Origin: Skermanella stibiiresistens SB22 | Lineage (GTDB): Bacteria; Pseudomonadota; Alphaproteobacteria; Azospirillales; Azospirillaceae | NCBI RefSeq assembly: GCF_000576635.1 | Contig: NZ_AVFL01000015.1 | Location: 1 to 64,000, forward strand | Reading direction: 5' to 3' | DNA: 64,000 bases | In this document: one piece after another, positions 60,846-64,000 of the stretch | Numbering within the stretch: position 1 is the first letter of the stretch | How the letters are laid out: each line of letters opens with the position of its first letter | Program-made: the position numbers and the translations under genes | The notes under the pieces: model-generated | Database searches by the model: none | What the model was told of the DNA's origin: nothing | Seen by the model: only the letters and a program-made list of their open reading frames with translations

Positions 60846-62584
60846 GCCGTCTCCCGCGCGCGGTCGTGGCGCTCGATCAGGCGGATGAAGGCGTCCTCCA
60901 GCGTCGGATCGGGCAGGCCGGCGTCGCGCGCGCTCTCCTTCAGCGCGTCGGGCGAATCCATCGCGATGATGGCGCCCCGATACACGATGCCGACCCGGTC
61001 GCAGTATTCGGCCTCGTCCATGAAATGCGTGGTGACCAGCACCGTCACCCCCTGCCCGGCCATGGCGTTGATATGCGCCCAGAACTCGCGCCGGGTCAGC
61101 GGATCGACACCGGAGGTCGGCTCGTCCAGGAACAGGATGGCCGGTTCGTGCATGATCGCGCAGGCCAAGGCCAGCCGCTGCTTGAAGCCCAGCGGCAATT
61201 CCCCGGCATCGGAGCCGACGAATGGCCTCAGCCCGAACCCGTCGATCATCCGCGCCACGGCGGCGCGCCGGACGCCACCGGCCAACCCATAGGCCCCCGC
61301 GAAGAAATCCAGGTTCTGCCGCACGCTCAGATCGGGGTAGAGCGAGAACTTCTGCGACATGTAGCCAAGCCGCGCGCGAGCCAAAGCGGGAGCGTGGGCC
61401 AGCGATATGCCGGCCAGCCGCGCCGTGCCGGAGGTCATCGGCAGCAGGCCGCACAGCATCTTGAAGGTGGTGGACTTGCCGGCGCCATTCGGACCCAGCA
61501 GCCCGAAGATCTCGGCGCGGCGAACCATGAAGGAGACGCGGTCGACGGCGGTGAAGTCGCCGAACCGGCGGGTCAGGTCGACAGCCTCCACCGGAAAGCC
61601 ACCCTCGTCCGCCGCCGGTGCGGTCGCGGTGATCGACGGCACCACCCCGGTGGCCGCGTGATCACCGCCGGACGTCCGCAATAGGCTGACGAACGCGTCC
61701 TCGAAGCGGGGACGTACCGGCTCGACGGCACCAGCACCGACGGGCGCCGATGCTCCCTCCCTCATCACCAGCCGCAAGCTGCGCCCTTGGATCAGCGCGT
61801 CGACCACATCGGGCCGCTTTTGGGCCTCCGCGAGGGCACCGCGCTTCCCGGCGGTGTCCAATCCGCGCATGACGAAGCTGCGCCCTTCCATCCGGCGCGT
61901 CAGGTCGGTCGGATCGCCCGAATGCAGCAGGCGGCCCTCGTTCAGCAGCATGACCGACTGGCAGCGTTCCGCCTCGTCCAGGTAGGCGGTGCTCCAGAGC
62001 ACGCCGATGCCTTGGTCGACCAATTCGTAGACCATTCGCCACAGCTCGCGCCGCGACAGCGGATCGACACCGACGCTGGGCTCGTCCAGCAGCAGCAGGC
62101 GCGGCGGACGGATCAAGGTGCAGGCGAGCCCAAGCTTCTGCTTCATGCCGCCGGACAGCGCGCCGGCGAGACGGCCACGGAACGGTTCCAAGCCGGTGAA
62201 CCCCAGCAACCGCTGGAACGCGGCGGCGCGGTCGCCGCCAGTCACCGCGCGGAGATCGGCGTGCAGCGTCAGGTTCTCCGCGACCGTCAGATCCTCGTAG
62301 AGACCAAACCGCTGCGGCATGTATCCGACGACGCCTCTGACGTCCTCACCATCGGCGATGCTGTCGAAGCCGCACACGGTGACCGCTCCGGCGGAGGGCT
62401 TGAGCAGGCCGGCGATCAGCCGGATCAGCGTCGTCTTGCCGGCCCCATCCGGCCCGACCAGACCGGTCACCCGCCCCGGCATCACCACGGCCGACAGGCC
62501 GTCAAGCGCCATCCGCCCGCCGAAGCGCTTGGCGACGCCATCGATCGTCACCAGCGGCTCGGGCTTGACGGCATGCCCCGTCAT
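60842..62584 (-). CDS. ABC transporter with two ATP-binding domains, YbhF-like
   Basis: A 580-residue protein with two fused nucleotide-binding domains. First: Walker A GPDGAGKTTLIRL, signature LSGGMKQKLGLA, Walker B LLLLDEPSVGVDP. Second (from about residue 335): GPNGAGKSTTFKM, a diverged signature LPLGFKQRLALA instead of LSGGQ, and LFLDEPTSGVDPLTRREFW. The diverged second signature is usual for this group. It drives the two ABC-2 permeases encoded next. It starts four bases after the HlyD gene. Confidence 0.9.
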   Translation of the reverse strand: MTGHAVKPEPLVTIDGVAKRFGGRMALDGLSAVVMPGRVTGLVGPDGAGKTTLIRLIAGLLKPSAGAVTVCGFDSIADGEDVRGVVGYMPQRFGLYEDLTVAENLTLHADLRAVTGGDRAAAFQRLLGFTGLEPFRGRLAGALSGGMKQKLGLACTLIRPPRLLLLDEPSVGVDPLSRRELWRMVYELVDQGIGVLWSTAYLDEAERCQSVMLLNEGRLLHSGDPTDLTRRMEGRSFVMRGLDTAGKRGALAEAQKRPDVVDALIQGRSLRLVMREGASAPVGAGAVEPVRPRFEDAFVSLLRTSGGDHAATGVVPSITATAPAADEGGFPVEAVDLTRRFGDFTAVDRVSFMVRRAEIFGLLGPNGAGKSTTFKMLCGLLPMTSGTARLAGISLAHAPALARARLGYMSQKFSLYPDLSVRQNLDFFAGAYGLAGGVRRAAVARMIDGFGLRPFVGSDAGELPLGFKQRLALACAIMHEPAILFLDEPTSGVDPLTRREFWAHINAMAGQGVTVLVTTHFMDEAEYCDRVGIVYRGAIIAMDSPDALKESARDAGLPDPTLEDAFIRLIERHDRARETA

Positions 62585-62588
62585 GGCG

Positions 62589-63617
62589 TCATCCCGCCCT
62601 GGGCGTCAGGCCGGGCGGAGGGCCGTCAAGCTTGATCGTGACCGGCATGCCTTGGCGCAGGCCGTCGTCGGCATCCTCGACCGTCAGCCTGATCCGATAG
62701 ACGAGGCTGGAGCGCAGCTCCGGCGTCTCGACCGCGCGCGGCGTGAACTCCGCCGTCGGCGAGACGAACCCAACCTTTCCCCGGTATGTCCGGCCTCCCG
62801 GCATATCCGTCGAAATGCTCACCATCATCCCCGGCTTGACCCTGCCCAGAGCGGTTTCCGGCACGAAGCCGCGGATCCAAACCGGATCGTCGATCGACAG
62901 GGCGTAGACCGCCGAACCGGGAAGCACGATCGCCCCCGGCTCCAACACTCGGGTCAGGATCGTCCCGGCGGATGGCGCGTACAGGACCGTATCCGCGACC
63001 CGGCGCTCGATCAGGCTGAGCGTCGACTGGTCGGCGGCGAGCTGAGCCTTGGCCGCCGCGATGTCCTCCGTCCTGGGTCCGGCCACGGCGAGGGCCAGTT
63101 GCTGCCGCGTGACCTCCCGCTTCGCCTGCGCCTGTTCGAGCGCCGTCTCGGCGTCCTCCAGCGCCTGCTGTGACACGACATCGCGCCGAGCCAGCTCCAC
63201 CTGCCGCTGACGCACCGAGCGCGCGTAGGTCACGGAAGCCTCGGCCTCGGCGACATTGGCTCGGGCGAGGGCCACCTCCTCCGGCCTGCTGCCCGCGACA
63301 AGCTTGGCGACCTGTGCCTTCTGGGCATCGAGGCGCGCCCGGGCGATGGCGAGACCATCGGTGTAGTAGTTGCTCTCGACCCTGGCGAGTTCCTGGCCGG
63401 CGGTGACCATGTCGCCCTCACTCACCAGCATGGTGGTGATCCGGCCTTCGACATTGAACGCGAGGTTGACTTGCCGGATGTCGACGTTGCCGGTGAGCAC
63501 CAGGACACCCGCGTCGGCTGGCGCCTGGAGCGCGAAGCGCCACACCCCAACCCCCGCCAGGATCAGGAGCACGATGGCGACCGCGACTTTGAAGCGACCG
63601 CGTTGGGATGGTGTCAC
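62589..63617 (-). CDS. HlyD-family membrane fusion protein, YbhG-like
   Basis: A 342-residue periplasmic adaptor. One N-terminal helix (about 10-29) is followed by a lipoyl-like half (GNVDIRQVNLAFNVEGRI), a long coiled-coil hairpin (about 85-205) and the second lipoyl/beta-barrel part (LYAPSAGTILTRVLEPGAIVLPG). It is the first gene of the operon. A TetR-type regulator (CecR/YbiH), the usual companion in E. coli, is not recognisable upstream. Confidence 0.9.
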   Translation of the reverse strand: MTPSQRGRFKVAVAIVLLILAGVGVWRFALQAPADAGVLVLTGNVDIRQVNLAFNVEGRITTMLVSEGDMVTAGQELARVESNYYTDGLAIARARLDAQKAQVAKLVAGSRPEEVALARANVAEAEASVTYARSVRQRQVELARRDVVSQQALEDAETALEQAQAKREVTRQQLALAVAGPRTEDIAAAKAQLAADQSTLSLIERRVADTVLYAPSAGTILTRVLEPGAIVLPGSAVYALSIDDPVWIRGFVPETALGRVKPGMMVSISTDMPGGRTYRGKVGFVSPTAEFTPRAVETPELRSSLVYRIRLTVEDADDGLRQGMPVTIKLDGPPPGLTPRAG

Positions 63618-63760
63618 GATCGGTACGGCATGGCTGGAGTTTCCAGAACAGGCGGGCGCCTGGGATGGTGATCCACGGGCTTGGGAGAAGTGCCGATGAT
63701 TCCCTCCACTATGCCCGCGGAGCCGCCACGTCCTTGATCCATCTCATGGCTGGAGCGAAT

Positions 63761-64000
63761 TCAGTGGGGCGGATCGTTCCGGATCAAATGCTCGACCAGC
63801 GCCGGCAAACTCTCGCCGATCTGCCGGGCGACGCGTTCGGCGTCATCGTGATCGGTGGCCTCCGCCACCAGCTTGGCGAGCGCGATCGTCATCGCCTGGA
63901 GTAGGAGCTTGGTATCGAGACCGGCGTGATTGGTCTGGGTCGCGAGGGCGAGGAACGAATTGGTGGCCCGGGCCAGGGGCGCCGCCTCGCGCGCCTGTCG
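63761..64000 (-). CDS. Unidentified protein, C-terminal 79 residues only
   Basis: The 3' end of a leftward gene that enters from beyond the right edge. The visible part is helical and Ala-rich (ATNSFLALATQTNHAGLDTK, MTIALAKLVAEATDHDDAERVARQIG) and ends LVEHLIRNDPPH. It does not look like a TetR regulator and I recognise no family. It is upstream of, and in the same direction as, the efflux operon with a gap of 143 bases. Confidence 0.6.
   Translation of the reverse strand, partial: RQAREAAPLARATNSFLALATQTNHAGLDTKLLLQAMTIALAKLVAEATDHDDAERVARQIGESLPALVEHLIRNDPPH

Noticed and set aside
63618-63760. TetR-type regulator expected before the YbhGFSR-like operon
   Set aside because: The gap is too short, and the partial gene upstream lacks a helix-turn-helix in its visible part.

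Overview
The window is high-GC, densely packed chromosomal DNA from an alphaproteobacterium, most likely a Rhodospirillales/Azospirillaceae-type soil or plant-associated organism. This placement is an inference from gene content and signals: a PhyR general-stress regulator with EcfG-like promoters, a ChvG/ChvI-like two-component pair, an XRE regulator of the PraR type, a GAAC-N7-GAAC (alphaproteobacterial SOS-type) box at uvrA, an ammonium transporter fused to a histidine kinase, and a urease operon in the order ureDABCEFG. No tRNA, rRNA, insertion sequence, prophage or CRISPR array was seen.

Layout. 0-7 kb: start of a branched-chain-type ABC ATPase gene, a small DUF2892 membrane protein, the urease operon (minus strand) and phoU. 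7-10.7 kb: a pentapeptide-repeat protein, a MarR regulator, an AT-rich intergenic region and an N-carbamoylputrescine amidase. 11-20 kb: an exopolysaccharide locus (multi-SLBB export protein, two GT2 and one GT4 glycosyltransferases, a Wzz-type chain-length protein, a Wzy-type polymerase) with a PraR-like regulator inside it. 20-27 kb: a receiver-only regulator, a periplasmic-binding lipoprotein and a 1202-residue hybrid kinase arranged like LuxPQ or TorTS, then an AstE-family hydrolase and an ArsR regulator with a SmtB-type metal site. 27-32 kb: N-formylglutamate deformylase, HD hydrolase, amidase, DUF2256 protein, GlsB/YeaQ stress protein, PhyR and a secreted nuclease-like protein. 32.8-39.9 kb: Amt-histidine kinase fusion, EamA exporter, an unknown protein, a ChvG/ChvI-like pair and a lipoprotein. 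40-43 kb: three membrane or repeat-rich proteins of stress type and a 56-residue exported peptide. 43-47 kb: pstSCAB. 47.8-58 kb: sensor kinase, ssb, uvrA, methyltransferase/gloB, GST, cupin, a MEDS-domain protein with an overlapping kinase gene, sufE. 58.6-63.6 kb: a YbhGFSR-like ABC efflux operon, followed by the end of an unidentified gene.

Themes. Several genes release or sense nitrogen (urease, carbamoylputrescine amidase, formylglutamate deformylase, amidase, Amt-kinase). Five histidine kinases lie in about 36 kb. Three EcfG-like promoters (before the DUF2892 gene, the GlsB gene and the 40.6 kb membrane-protein cluster) together with PhyR suggest that a piece of the general stress regulon is carried here. 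The best candidates for under-described biology are the Amt-kinase, the lipoprotein/hybrid-kinase system, the MEDS/kinase pair and the 40-43 kb cluster.
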